Source: Diprion similis
Lineage: Eukaryota > Arthropoda > Insecta > Hymenoptera > Diprionidae
Reading direction: 5' to 3'
NCBI RefSeq assembly: GCF_021155765.1
Contig: NC_060118.1
Span: forward strand, 2,790,001-2,854,000
DNA: 64,000 nt
Every line of letters starts with the position of its first letter. Positions within the stretch are counted from its first letter, which is position 1. The translations under genes and the position numbers were made by a program. The notes beneath the pieces are model-generated. The model searched no databases. It saw only the letters and a list, made by a program, of their open reading frames with translations, and was not told where the DNA came from. Shown here piece by piece: positions 10,737 through 20,991 of the stretch.

Positions 10737-13140
10737 GACGCTTCAGCGTCAATTTTTAGGGAAAAAGAAAAGATACGATACGATAATAATAACTAGAGAA
10801 CCCGTTGTATGGCTGGCTAGGCTCAGGTACTCACACGAACTGGTAGAGTGGCGGTATCCAAAGGCAGTTACAACAGTTACGGAAATAAGGAAAATAAAGA
10901 AATCAAGAAATAAGCTCGAATCAAGTAAATTAACAAGTCAATCAGTCGTATATTATTGATCAGTTCACAAGCGGTAGATTAGTCAAATTGGTTACAGGAA
11001 GTTAACAAAAGACATTTAGTCAATGAGAGTAGTTTACAAGATTTTCGATAAAAGAAGCTAAGCGGTAATCCGCACAAAAATAATAGTTAACAAAAGAAAT
11101 TAGTCGTAGGTCGAGAGAAGCGATATAATGCAAAAAGTCTACTTCAACTAGACGTCACTGGGCGACGTGATCTTACCCAAATTTCGAAAGCGGCACTACG
11201 AGAATTGTTAATTTGTTAAATTAAAGCAAGAGTGAAACTTTAGCGAAAATCGGTAGTTGACGGAATTGACGGTAGCTTAGAACGATAGTGACAAGAAAAT
11301 AATATTTAAATTACGACAAACGGTAATTAGCGAGAAAGATTGACAGTGATATACGATTCACAAAGGTCGCTAGCTTATACGGAAGAATTATTCACGGCAA
11401 GCGAGTCGATAATTACAACAGTCTAAATTACGATATTAAATTAACAAGGAAATTCGAAATTACGATAACGAGAGAAAATACAAAAGTTATACGAGATTGA
11501 GAGGTTTAGAGAAGGGATTGCAGAGTAAAAATAATACACTGAATACCCCTGGTTACAATAAGCAACTTAAGATAACACAGAAATACGATATTCGGGAAAC
11601 AAGAAAATATTACAAGGTAATAAGAAATGTAAATCAATATAAGCGATAGAAAAGAAAGGTGCGGTAGTATTTAGCGGCTTAATCTACGCTCAGCTGTACT
11701 CCAAGTAGCTCGATATACGATACGAAATTTCATGCACAAAGCAAATAATATAAAAATAGGCGATACGATACAAAGCGATAGGCAATACTAGTAAGAAAAG
11801 TAAAGATAGCGATAGCGATAGACAGTAGAAATTACACAAGCGTTTCTAGCATAAAATTACGAGAAGCAAATAAAATCAGAGATACAAAAGATATGCATTA
11901 AGCAAAGAAATTCAGAAATACAAAAGATATTCGGTAGTTACGAGGTCGCTCACGATAGTTTTCGGAAATTAATTACAAAACGAAATCATGCAGTCGCACG
12001 GCGGCTTACGGCACCTCAATGTCCGTGGACCATGATTCACAAAGAAACTGGCATCATTCGATGCAACCAAAACGATAATTAAGATACGATAAGAGAAACA
12101 GAAATTAGAGCAACTTCGTAACGGTACGATACATAGGCGAAAGCCTTACCTTAGTCGGCGACGAGATTAGGCACTGATTTTATTTTAAATCAAACTTAAA
12201 GAAAAGCGAAAAAGGAAGGAAGTGATTTTACAGGAAGGAGTGAAGCTAAAAGATCAAAACGGTAGTGGGTGCGAAAAAGGTAACGATAGCGATAGCGGTA
12301 GAGGAATAAGCGATAGTGGTAGAATATCAGAGGAAGGTTGAGGATTTCTAACTAAACGAGAGCGAGGTGGTAGCGAAGCTGTCTCCTGGCGGGTTAAGCG
12401 TAGAATAGGCAGAGTTCGGAGTCCGGATCAGCGATCTCGCCGGTGTCGTCAGGTGATTCTTCTTCCCCTTCGGTGGTCATTCAATCCCCACCATAATTGG
12501 GTCATCCCTCTGGCAAATATCGGCTACGCGTTATCGACGATTACCGCTAGATGAGCGTAGTTGACATCACACGTACTTTTCTTCGGCTGCTGCGTCGTAC
12601 TGTCCAGGTTGCCTGTCATTGGGGGTTCCCTTCACGAGCACAGGTACGTAGGCTACCTCCGGAAGGTTACCGGATGGAGTGCAACTCCACATTGTTTGCC
12701 TCCACCGGCTTCGTCGTCTTGGCAGTGGCCAACTGCCGACGATATATCACGAAGACCATGCAGTCACACGGCGGCTTACAGCACCTCATCGTCCGTGGAC
12801 CATGACTCACAATGATTGTAGCCCTTACTGACAGGGAGGCTGCGTCGATCCTCAGGACGAGGGCTTTATCAACCTTGGACGTAGTGTTCTGGGTTCGGTC
12901 CGGCTCCTGGCCGGTAAGTCGGTGAACGACAGGCTGCGGTTTGCCCTTAATGTCGAACTTACGGCATCCGAAAAAGTAGGCTTTCAAAGTTGTACGGGAG
13001 ATTCATGTTTACGGAACGGTAGTTGAATTTGTTGGTAGCTGGAACCGTAGTTTTCGGTAGTTGTCGATCCCTCGGTGAATCAAAGAAACGTGTTAACCCC
13101 TTGATGATCGTGGTTGCGGTACCTGTTTAGCTTGCGCCGA
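10737..13140. repeat. Low-complexity CGATACGATA-rich region, possibly a long LTR
   Basis: This purine-rich, non-coding DNA has many dispersed GATACGATA, GCGATAG and GGTAGT words. A 54-bp block recurs nearly unchanged at 11987-12040 and 12757-12810 (from CATGCAGTC to CCATGA.TCAC). No LTR ends with target duplications could be found by eye, and no protein homology is apparent. The nearby primer-site motif makes a long LTR plausible but unproven. Confidence 0.4.
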
Positions 13141-13319
13141 AGCGCGGGATTACAAAATTTATACAGAAAATATTAGTAACTAGTATTCTTCGCCTATATC
13201 GTATCGAGCTTGCTTGGAGTACCCCGCCAGGGACGCGTTTTCGGTAGTTTCCTTTAGATTTTTAGTCTTGTAACGAGCCATTCTGAAATGCCACGTTACA
13301 GTACACTTCGATTTTTCAG

Positions 13320-13581
13320 AATCTTCTGCCGATGCAAATGGTCCTGCACCTGCGGTACCTGGTTCGACCAGGAAGGATGCAGCGTATGAGGAAATTGAGA
13401 AGGCCATCTCCGCAAAATTACAACGTCCTTTTACGCTATCGGATGATCTAAAACTTACCATACGCAGATTGTTGCCAAGATTCAATGAGAATTGGAAGTA
13501 ACAAGTGAGGGTAGCTCAAGCTCTTTTCCAGTTGAGTTTACTGACTGCGACTCCAGCGATTCGTCCGACGAAGACTACTGA
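13320..13581 (+). pseudogene. Exon-like ORF of unknown origin with a splice acceptor and an acidic tail
   Basis: The stretch follows a good splice-acceptor sequence (TTTTTCAG at 13312-13319). It reads for about 60 codons with Ala/Pro-rich then helical residues (YEEIEKAISAKL..LKLTIRRLLPRF) to a stop at 13499-13501. A shifted frame continues with a Ser/Asp/Glu-rich tail (EFTDCDSSDSSDEDY) to the stop at 13579-13581. A frameshift near 13490 would join the two. An AATAAA lies at 13789-13794. It may be the last exon of a transposon or host gene fragment; I do not recognise the family. Confidence 0.35.
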
Positions 13582-13827
13582 AGTTCCAGATTGCTGAGTA
13601 GATTAACTAACGAATGAATATTATAATTTTCTGATATTGCCCTATATTCACTTGAAAATGTAATAGCATTCTATTTCGTGTATAAAAATCAATATAATTT
13701 AAATATTTTCGTAATCATTATGTATTATCATAATTTTAAGATTTCTATAGCAACCTACTTTCAAGTGAATTATTGTCATTTTGGTCTGAATAAAATATTT
13801 TTCTGTACAAGTCTTTCATATTGAGTC

Positions 13828-14042
13828 ACCATTTTGTTTTTTCAAATTTTGACTTCAGATACGTAAACAGCGACCCCGAAAACCACCGAGTGCAGACTTT
13901 CACCCGAATTACATCTGTTTTTCAGTAAATTTTTGGTCGTATGGCTCCGCCATTTTGTTTTCTCAAATTTTGACTTCAGATTCGTTATCAGCGACCCCGA
14001 AAACCCCCGAGTGCAGACTTTCATCCGAATTACATCTGTTTT
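13828..14042. repeat. Two direct ~95-bp repeats at the E2 5' edge
   Basis: Copies at 13828-13921 and 13949-14042 share the CCATTTTGTTTTxTCAAATTTTGACTTCAGAT start and the ACTTTCAxCCGAATTACATCTGTTTT end. Read on the other strand they contain GGGGTCGCTGATxACGAATCTGA, closely like the inside of the piggyBac-type MITE at 32038-32658. They are probably fragments of that MITE family inserted where the polymerase 5' end should be. Confidence 0.7.
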
Positions 14043-16251
14043 GAACTTTTGGCCAGAGATTTTGGATTCTGTCCCACTGTGCAACGTGACGAGCCTCCCC
14101 TCCAGTGATATAGACGGTTGGTTTGCGGAGACAAAGAACAAACTGCTCGTTAAGGTTGAAGATTTCGAACAGCGTGATTCCGGCTGGAGTATGATTGAGA
14201 TTCCTGCGCATAATCGGTGTAATTTGAATTTAAACGAGTCGCATACAATTCCAATAGTTTTCCACAATTCGTCCGGTTACGATTCACATTTTTTGATTAA
14301 ATCCCCAGCTTTAACTTTTCCCGGAGCTGTTACACTGCTAGCCATAAATAAGGAAAAATATATATCCTTCACGAAGCAGGTTGATGGGACGATGACACAT
14401 TTGAGATTCATCCATTCGTTTCGATTCATGGCTAGCAGTATTGATAAACTTTCTTCGTATTTAGGCGATGTCGATAAACATATAACACGTAAATATTACA
14501 ATAATCCCGCGCAGTTCAGCTTGTTGACCCGCAGGGGCGTATTTCCTTACGAATACGTCGATTGTTGGGAGAAACTCGACGAAACTCAATTACCTGAAAA
14601 TAATCATTTCTACTTACACCTCTGCAATTCGAATATCACAGACGCCGATTATGAGCACGCTAAAAATGTTTGGGAAGAATTCCGTTTAGAGTCTTTGGGG
14701 GCCTATTCCGATTTATATTTGGAGACGGATGTTCTTTTACTTGCTGATATTTTCTAAAATTTTCGGGCTAGCTGTTTTAGAACATACGACTTAGATCCGT
14801 TGCACTACTACACGGTGCCGGGGCTTGCTTCTGACGCGATGCTTGAACACACAAAGGTGAATTTACAACTTTTCGATGACCCCGAAATGGCTTTATTTAT
14901 TGAAACAGGCATTCGAGGTGGCGTAGCGCAATGTTCTAATCGACACGCTCGCGCCAATAACAGATTTATGGGCAAAGATTTTGATCCGAATAAGGTGGAA
15001 TCGTATCTTATGTATTTCGATGTGAACAATCTTTACGGTGCGGCTATGAGTGCACATTTACCAATCGACTCGTTCGAGTGGGAGCATGATCCTATCGATA
15101 TAACAACCCATCCGGACGATTCGCCGATCGGTTACATCCTGGAGGTGGACTTGGACTATCCTACAGAGCTCCACGAGGAACACAAAGACCTACCTCTGTC
15201 CTGAGCATTTCACGCCGCCAGGTAGTAAAATCCCTAAACTCGCCACCACCCTTCTCCCCAAAACGAAGTATATACTACACTATAGAAATTTAAAGCAATG
15301 TCTGAGTTTAGGTTTGAAATTAGTCAAAGTGTATAGAGTTTTAAAGTTCGCACAATCTCCATGGCTCGAGCCTTACATCACGCTCAACACCAACATGCGC
15401 AAACAGTCCAGAAACGAATTTGAGTAAAACTTTTACAAATTGATGAATAACGCTGTGTTTGGTCAGACTATGGAGAATGTGCAAAATCACACGGTTGTCA
15501 AATTAGTCACAAAATGGGAGGGAAGAGTTGGTGCGAGAGCGTTTATCGCTAGGGCAAACTTTCATAGTTGCACCGTATTCGAGACTGATATGGTTATTAT
15601 AGAAATGAATCGTGTCAAAGTTTACTTTAATAAACCAATTTATATCGGTGCGGCGATTTTAGACCTTTCGAAAATTATTCTGTGCGATTTTTATTACAAT
15701 TATATAAAACCGAATTTTCCCGACAAAAAAGCTAAATTGTTGTACACCGACACAGCAGCCTTATTTACCAATTTAATTTACCCAACATCCACGATATCGT
15801 CAAACGTGATGTTGACTCAATGTTTGACACCTCGGACTACCCTCCCGACAATGTGTACGGTATTCCGCTCAAGAACAAGAAACGTCTGGGCATAATGAAG
15901 GACGAGAACAACGGGAAAATTATGACAGAGTACATTGGGTTGCGCGCAAAGCTGTACACATTCACAACGATGGGCGAGGATGAGGAAAAACACGTCAATG
16001 ATACGAAAGTAAGCAAACGCGCAAAGGGTGTCAAGAATTCAACGCTGAACACCATCACGTTTGACGATTATAAGCGCTGCCTGTTAGCTTACAAGGAATT
16101 GACTCGATCGCAATGTCTAATTTGTAGCAAAAAACATGAAGTAAGCACTATCGTACAAAAGAAATTGGCTCTGAGTTGGCAAGATGACAAGCGACAATTG
16201 ATACCTGGGCAGACAGACACCTTACCTTGGGGGTTTGCCGCTGCCCCATAA
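14040..16251 (+). pseudogene. polB: Protein-primed family B DNA polymerase of E2, broken
   Basis: Ordered motifs identify it: KVEDFEQRDSGW near 14145; ExoII SSGYDSHFLIK (14260-14300); FRFMASSIDKL; ExoIII-like YSDLYLETDVLLLADIF (14705-14755); YYTVPGLASDA; motif [14 protein letters not shown] (~15015-15050); motif [14 protein letters not shown] (~15443); motif C YTDTAALF (~15745). Damage: the 5' end is missing; compared with E1, an internal block after SMIEI (~14203) is deleted; in-frame TAA codons lie at 14755-14757 and ~15424; frameshifts occur near 15200 and 15785. Motif C lacks the second catalytic Asp (Ala instead). It converges on the integrase gene. Its last ~400 bases and the following spacer recur inverted at 24800-25222. 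Confidence 0.92.
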
Positions 16252-16930
16252 AAACTAATTATAGGATTAGCTGTACGTATAAAACTGCCACGAATACTTA
16301 CGTTTGACACCTTGGACGATCCTTTGTCAAATCATTTATGCAAATGTGAAAAAAAAATTCCAGAAACAAAGAAAAGTTTTCAGAAAATGAAAAAAAGTTT
16401 TCTAAAAACAAAATTCCCATTTGATTAACACGTAAAATAAGTTTTCCGGAAATGAAAAAAAGTTTACCGAAAATGAAAAAAAGTTTTCCAGAAGTGAAAA
16501 AAAGTTTCCGAAAATAATAATGTGTACTAACCGTGAGAAAAAAAAAAATCTTGTATCATTATCATTGCTACGGATAGCTGTATGTATAAAACCGTCGCGA
16601 ATATTTACGTTCGACACCTCGGGCGATCCGTTGTCAAATTATTTATTCAAAAATGAAACAAAAATTTCCAGAAACGAAGAAAAGTCTTCAGAAGATTAAA
16701 AAATGTTTTCCAAAATCAAAATCCCCATTTGATTAACACGTAAAGAAAGTTTTCCGGAATCGGAAAAAAAGTTTGCGAAAATAAAAATGTGTATTGACCG
16801 TAAGGAAAAAAATATCTCGTATGATTATTGCTATGGATATGATATATAAGTGCACATGAAAAAGAATTGTGGAGATATTTTGTATAACTGTATGTTTTAT
16901 TGTTATTCTGAAAAATACATAGAAATTATG
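16252..16930. repeat. Spacer between convergent polB and integrase with AAAAAGTTTTCC repeats
   Basis: Multiple units of AAAAAAAGTTTTCCxGAAATG occur at 16340-16520 and 16640-16770. A larger duplication is also visible: the segment CGAATATTTACGTTCGACACCT..GATCCGTTGTCAAAT at ~16590-16650 repeats the one at ~16290-16345. Both genes end here, so it may serve as a shared termination region. The inverted partner is at 24540-24780. Confidence 0.65.
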
Positions 16931-17890
16931 TTACATGTCTGTTTCATTTATCCAACTATTGTGTGAATTGTCAAATCCCAACCACTTCACATAGAGCTGA
17001 TTCCCACGTTTGCGTAATACTTTCTCCACCAGGTAGCCATCGGGATATTTTACTTTGCTGAGTTCTTCCTCGTAGAAGCCTACTTCGATGGAATGATCTT
17101 GATAATCGGTAAGTTTGTACGTCGGAGGATTGGTATTTTTCACCTCGCTCACGGTGAATATTTCAGTCGTCCAGTTGTGCTTATAGCCTTTTTCGAATAC
17201 ATTTTTGTACTTGCTGATCCGGACTCGATCGCCAACTTTAAATTTCCGCTTCCGATTACTCCGCTTGATTTGGCGGGGCTTGTAAACGCTTCGATATAGT
17301 TGTTTTTCGTTGACTGTGCTGACATCCACCGGCTTCATTCGAATCGTGCGATGCTTGGTGTTGTTGTATGATTTCATTAGATCGCTCAAAATGTCAATCC
17401 ACTTGTGAGATCCTCGGAGAGTAAACCGCTTCCACATTTTATTTTTTAACGTTCGATTAAATCGCTCACATATAGACGCCTTTAAATTGCTGAATGTCGG
17501 ATACATGTTGATATTGTGCTGCTTCGTGAGAGTCATGAATTCGCTGTTGTAAAATTCTCTGCCCTGATCGACGTGTAGATGCTTTGGTATGCGATTCTGT
17601 GTTAGTATGGATTTCATCGCGGTAGTCACATCTTTTCCACTATTGGACTTTATCGGCACTGCCCACGCGTACTTGGAAAATATGTCGATGATTGTGAGCA
17701 GGTATTTGTAGCCCTTGTTGTGCGAGCTATATGCCGGTCATGTCAACGAGATCTGCTTGCCAGGTCTCGTCGAGTCCGCGTACATCTACGAATCGGCGCG
17801 GATAATTGCGTCGAGCAGGTCTGTGAAGTTCAGCCGCTATCGTCGCCTTCGTTGTTTCTTGCTCTTTACCGCTCCATTTTTCAAATTTTC
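16931..17890 (-). pseudogene. int: Retroviral-type (rve) integrase with chromodomain-like C terminus, E2
   Basis: The DDE core is readable in two frames. An upstream part (about 17730-17890) has ARRNYPRRF followed by DETWQADLVDM (first Asp). After a frameshift near 17728 come KGYKYLLTIIDIFSKYAWAVP, HVDQGREFYN (second Asp) and SICERFNRTLK (Glu). The C-terminal region carries an SH3-like KFKVGDRVRISKYK segment and a chromodomain-like YLVEKVLRKRGNQLYVKWLG..SWI end. This is the standard integrase layout of Maverick/Polinton and adintovirus elements. All three catalytic acids are present, so the frameshift is the main lesion seen. No HHCC zinc motif is visible in the readable part. Its 5' end overlaps the neighbouring gene at 17837-18268 by about 50 bases. 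Confidence 0.9.
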
Positions 17891-18268
17891 TTCCATCCGC
17901 TTTTGATCCTCAATCGAAACTGATACCTTGCTGGTTTGCTCCAGTAACGTTACTCGTGCATGAAGCTTCTGAACGATCTCCAATAATCCAATTACGTAAT
18001 CGTGATTACTCCTGTTACGCGCGCGCACCGGTTTAAGGATCTCATCGATTCTCGTTATGCGCTCTTCGTACGATTCTCTTAAACTATTTAGAACTTTCAG
18101 GGAAACAGCATCGTTGGGCTGCTGAGAATCGGCTATGTTACACAATCGTTTACCGTCCAAATCGTACTGATTGTCGGGAGTGATTTTAAATCCGAAGCCT
18201 GGAGGTCCACGAATAAATTTTTCACCCCCACCACGGCCCAACTGTCGTCCAAATATATCTATGCTCAT
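17837..18268 (-). CDS. Small conserved E2 protein, function unknown
   Basis: This 143-aa intact ORF has an ATG start. It opens with SIDIFGRQLGRGGGEKF and a GPPGFGFKITPDNQYDLDG stretch resembling the collagen-like or beta-strand start of phage and viral fibre or structural proteins. It then has a long helical region (LNSLRESYEERITRIDEIL; IVQKLHARVTLLEQ) and a very basic C terminus (KSKKQRRRR). It lies between the DUF8207-like gene and the integrase on the same strand and overlaps the integrase 5' end. A structural (fibre or minor capsid) role is an inference from the GPPG start and coiled coil. I recall similar proteins in insect Polinton-like elements but cannot name a family. Confidence 0.7.
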   Translation of the reverse strand: MSIDIFGRQLGRGGGEKFIRGPPGFGFKITPDNQYDLDGKRLCNIADSQQPNDAVSLKVLNSLRESYEERITRIDEILKPVRARNRSNHDYVIGLLEIVQKLHARVTLLEQTSKVSVSIEDQKRMEENLKNGAVKSKKQRRRR

Positions 18269-18314
18269 CGCTAGGTGGTCACTGAAGGAATGACGAATGT
18301 ATGCCTATCTACCG

Positions 18315-19272
18315 CTAATAAATTATCCCAGCTTCCCGCAGCTCTTCAATAATGGCGACTATTTCATTGGAATGGCTGGTATTTCCCGCAGTCTGCAACG
18401 CCATAAGTAGTCGAAGATGATCTACAATTTCATTTGGATCATCCCAGTAGACGTAATCCACTTCTTGCCTCTCCTTTCGCGCAATCTTATATTCGGGTAA
18501 GCCTTCACCGGATTTTTTCGGCGAGCCAAGATGTTGTGCGATGAAATTTCTATACTTCGCACTTTTTGGATTATCGCGAAGACTCCCATCGGCTTGGTAT
18601 CGTTTCCGATATGCATTTCTCATCCTTACAATTTTTATGGAATTATCCTTGTCCGTATCATTCACAACCGTGGCATCGGGCGATTTTTTAAACAATAATT
18701 CGAGTAACCCTGGCGTACTCTGGTAACTTTCATCTCCCACGTTTGATCAGATTATCGACGAAACTAATTTGTGAATCACCAATCATCATACTGTTTACCA
18801 ACTTTTAAACGCCATATGCGGTATCTAAATCCTTCTTTTTACTTGTGCTGAACATTTTCAAATATCGCGCCAGGGTATTCACTGTTTTTCTCACCGGTGT
18901 GCTTGTAGTGGAAATTTCACCAAATTTCAGTGTTTTATCGTGTGCATCCTTGAAATCCTCCTCATCATCCATATCCTCATCCTCATCCTCGCTATCCTCG
19001 GTACTCGCATCATCTTTTTCTTCTTTTTTCATCGCCATATCAGTCGATTCTGTTTTAATTTCTCCTTTAATATGCTGCTGCTGCTGCTGCTGCTTCAAAG
19101 TATCCACCAATTCTTGCAACGGTGTTACGAGGGGCTTGAACACCTCCCCCATAACCTGGTCGGTCGTGTCTTTGTCCAACTTGATCATCTTGTGCTTCCG
19201 ACGTATGACATCGCTTGCTTTCGATATTTCACTCAACGTATCGCTATGCTTACGAATCTTGACACTCTCCAT
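18315..19272 (-). pseudogene. DUF8207-like protein of E2, broken
   Basis: The N-terminal part (18805-19272) begins MESVKIRKHSDTLSEISKAS and has the RRKHKMIKL segment, a Gln run (CAG/CTG microsatellite) and a strongly acidic stretch (EDSEDEDEDMDDEEDF). It ends at a TAA (18805-18807). Sense codons continue in the same frame to ~18740, where a frameshift leads to the C-terminal part (18315-18740) with STPGLLELLFKKS, EVDYVYWDDPNEIVDHLRLL and EELREAGIIY. The layout matches the intact 299-aa protein at 2990-3889, so only one stop and one frameshift separate it from intact. The gene is flanked by the ATPase upstream and the GPPG protein downstream on the same strand. Function is unknown. Confidence 0.8.
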
Positions 19273-19314
19273 GTTGCTGACTTGATCGTCACAATTGAAC
19301 TGTGCGAGTTTGCG

Positions 19315-20017
19315 TTAGTTTATGCTTATAAAGCAGTCAAACCCCTTCCTGTATCTTCCCTCGTTGATTTCACTATCCTTGTCAATTACGACAAAACTGT
19401 ATTTACCTTCATTCCAGCATGCCGAGCATAAGTCCTTAAATTGATGATATATCATGTCGGTGTACACGTGATCGTTTTAGATATGTTTCAGATTCATTTC
19501 ATCTTGTCGAAATAGCACCAATATGTTTGCATTGTCACGCACCAGGTGTTTCGGAATACGTGGATACGTTTGACTAAGATAAAAGCTATCGACGTCGCGA
19601 TGCCTGCCCATGCTGAAGTAAGCTCTGATATTATCCTGCTTCTCACACGCCACATCGTCAAAAATCATAACAGAGTTAGGGTGGGCCTCTTCTGGTTTGA
19701 CAACCTGATCGTTCTCACCAGACGGAAAATAGCCCACACCCTGCACGGATTCTAGTAACTTTTCCAAAAATTGATATTTTGGCTGAATGAGGGATTTTGA
19801 ATAAACGTAGACATTTTCGAATCTCAATCCGTTGCCATGGGTGATAAGAGAGAAGAGAGCGTTCGTTTTACCACAATTCGATCGGCCGCAAAAAATTGCC
19901 CTGACGGTATTTGGTAGTAATTTTCCATGACGTTTCTCTTTCCTCTTCCTCCCCCGACGAACCATTTTGTCGAAATATTGCAACAGGTAGTTTGTCAGTC
20001 AGATCTTGAAATCTCAT
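19315..20017 (-). pseudogene. FtsK/HerA-type (A32-like) genome-packaging ATPase, E2
   Basis: Walker A is visible as FCGRSNCGKTNAL and Walker B as NSVMIFDDV. They are followed by the sensor-like region (SMGRHRDVDSFYLSQTYPRIPKHLVRDNANILVLFRQDE) typical of polinton and adintovirus packaging ATPases. An in-frame TAA at 19477-19479 interrupts the protein, but sense codons continue in the same frame to a stop at 19315-19317, encoding the expected C-terminal residues (MIYHQFKDLC..). The likely ATG (20015-20017, MRFQDL) is out of frame with the body, implying a second small frameshift near 19990. Without it, only a non-ATG start is available at 19983. In the virus it would pump DNA into capsids. It is divergent from the PLA2 gene. 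Confidence 0.88.
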
Positions 20018-20110
20018 GATGCTCGGTTAACGCGACAACGAGAACTAAGATGACCGCATATAAATTCATCCTTTTATAGAACTCGCGTTAGTTGCTGTTC
20101 GACTATAAAG
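20018..20110. promoter_or_regulatory. Divergent promoter region of E2
   Basis: About 95 bases separate the ATPase and PLA2 genes. On the minus strand there is TTCTATAAAAGG (20072-20083), a strong TATA box about 55 bases from the ATPase ATG. On the plus strand there are ATATAAATTC (about 20058) and ACTATAAAG (about 20102) ahead of the PLA2 gene, with GTTAGTTGC initiator-like words. The arrangement suggests paired Pol II promoters; this is sequence inference only. Confidence 0.5.
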
Positions 20111-20935
20111 ACGTGCACACGTAAGAGACGCGGTGGTGGTTTGCTAAACAAAATCATCAATCATCTCCCAGTCGAATTGCACGTGCCTGGGTATCAGTAC
20201 TGCGGACCCGGAACAAAATTGGTCAAGAGGTTGGCACGCGGTGATCCGGGTATCAATCCATTGGACGCTGCATGTAAAGATCACGACATTGCATATGCAA
20301 GGAATCGAGATATAGCTGCGAGAAATCTGGCCGACAAAGTGCTTGCCGAAAAGGCGTGGAATCGTGTTTTAGCCAAGGACGCTAGTGTGGGTGAAAAAGC
20401 TGTCGCGTGGGGAGTCACCAACACCATGAAAGCTAAATCTAAACTCGGTATGGGTTTAGCAAGGAAGCTGTCGAAACTTGGAGCCGGTGCGAAGTCACAG
20501 AAAAAAACCTCAACGGGTGGGAAGACTAAACAGCAGAAGAGGGCAATAAATCTTAGATCTATCATTAGGGCAGCAAAGGCCTTCATGCGACCAGGTCATA
20601 AAGCTGTCGAGTCGGCGTTGGCCGGAGCCCGTGCGGCTGCGCGTGAGGCAGGGAAGAATGTTCGTGTGCCCCGTGTTATACCTATGCCCGAAAAAATTGG
20701 CAGCATCCTACCCCTCCTCATTCCAATTTTGGCTGGTCTAAGCGCAACGGGAGCTCTAGCAGGTGGTGCTGCAGGCATAGCTCAAGCAGTCAACGAGGCT
20801 AGCGCCAACAAACATCAGTTGAGTGAGACCAAACGACACAATGCAACAATGGAGGCGATTGCGTTGGGCAAGGGATTATACCTGAGACCATACCGCAGTA
20901 GCATGGGTCTGTACTTAGAACCGGCAAAAAACTAA
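20111..20935 (+). CDS. Minor capsid protein: parvovirus-type phospholipase A2 plus pX-like hydrophobic domain, E2
   Basis: The open frame covers residues from a basic KRRGGG start through a PLA2 module: VPGYQYCGPGTKL (Ca-binding loop), then LDAACKDHDIAY with the catalytic His-Asp pair. A Lys/Arg/Ala-rich middle follows, then a hydrophobic Gly/Ala stretch ILPLLIPILAGLSATGALAG, then VNEASANKHQ and a short conserved end. This matches the adintovirus minor capsid fusion of a VP1-like PLA2 with an adenovirus pX-like peptide. The role would be membrane breaching on entry and DNA or capsid interaction. No ATG is visible in frame upstream: a TTG lies at 20141 and an ACG at 20111. The start codon is therefore probably mutated or lies in an unrecognised exon. 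The rest is open and the catalytic residues are present. Confidence 0.85.
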   Translation, partial: TCTRKRRGGGLLNKIINHLPVELHVPGYQYCGPGTKLVKRLARGDPGINPLDAACKDHDIAYARNRDIAARNLADKVLAEKAWNRVLAKDASVGEKAVAWGVTNTMKAKSKLGMGLARKLSKLGAGAKSQKKTSTGGKTKQQKRAINLRSIIRAAKAFMRPGHKAVESALAGARAAAREAGKNVRVPRVIPMPEKIGSILPLLIPILAGLSATGALAGGAAGIAQAVNEASANKHQLSETKRHNATMEAIALGKGLYLRPYRSSMGLYLEPAKN

Positions 20936-20991
20936 TAAAGCTACTACGCCGAGCACTCACCAACGTTTATTCACACAAATATGCTCAAGAT

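Noticed and set aside
12551..12987. Overlapping frames on both strands near 12.6-13.0 kb
   Set aside because: They overlap each other and a 54-bp repeat; no motif is visible and the open length is expected in GC-richer DNA.
16320..16800. CRISPR-like array of AAAAAGTTTTCC repeats
   Set aside because: Unit lengths and spacers are irregular and low-complexity, and the context is a eukaryotic provirus.
18940..19431. Plus-strand Ile/Leu-rich frames over the E2 DUF8207-like gene
   Set aside because: They are antisense shadows of the Asp/Glu-rich and Gln-run coding sequence.
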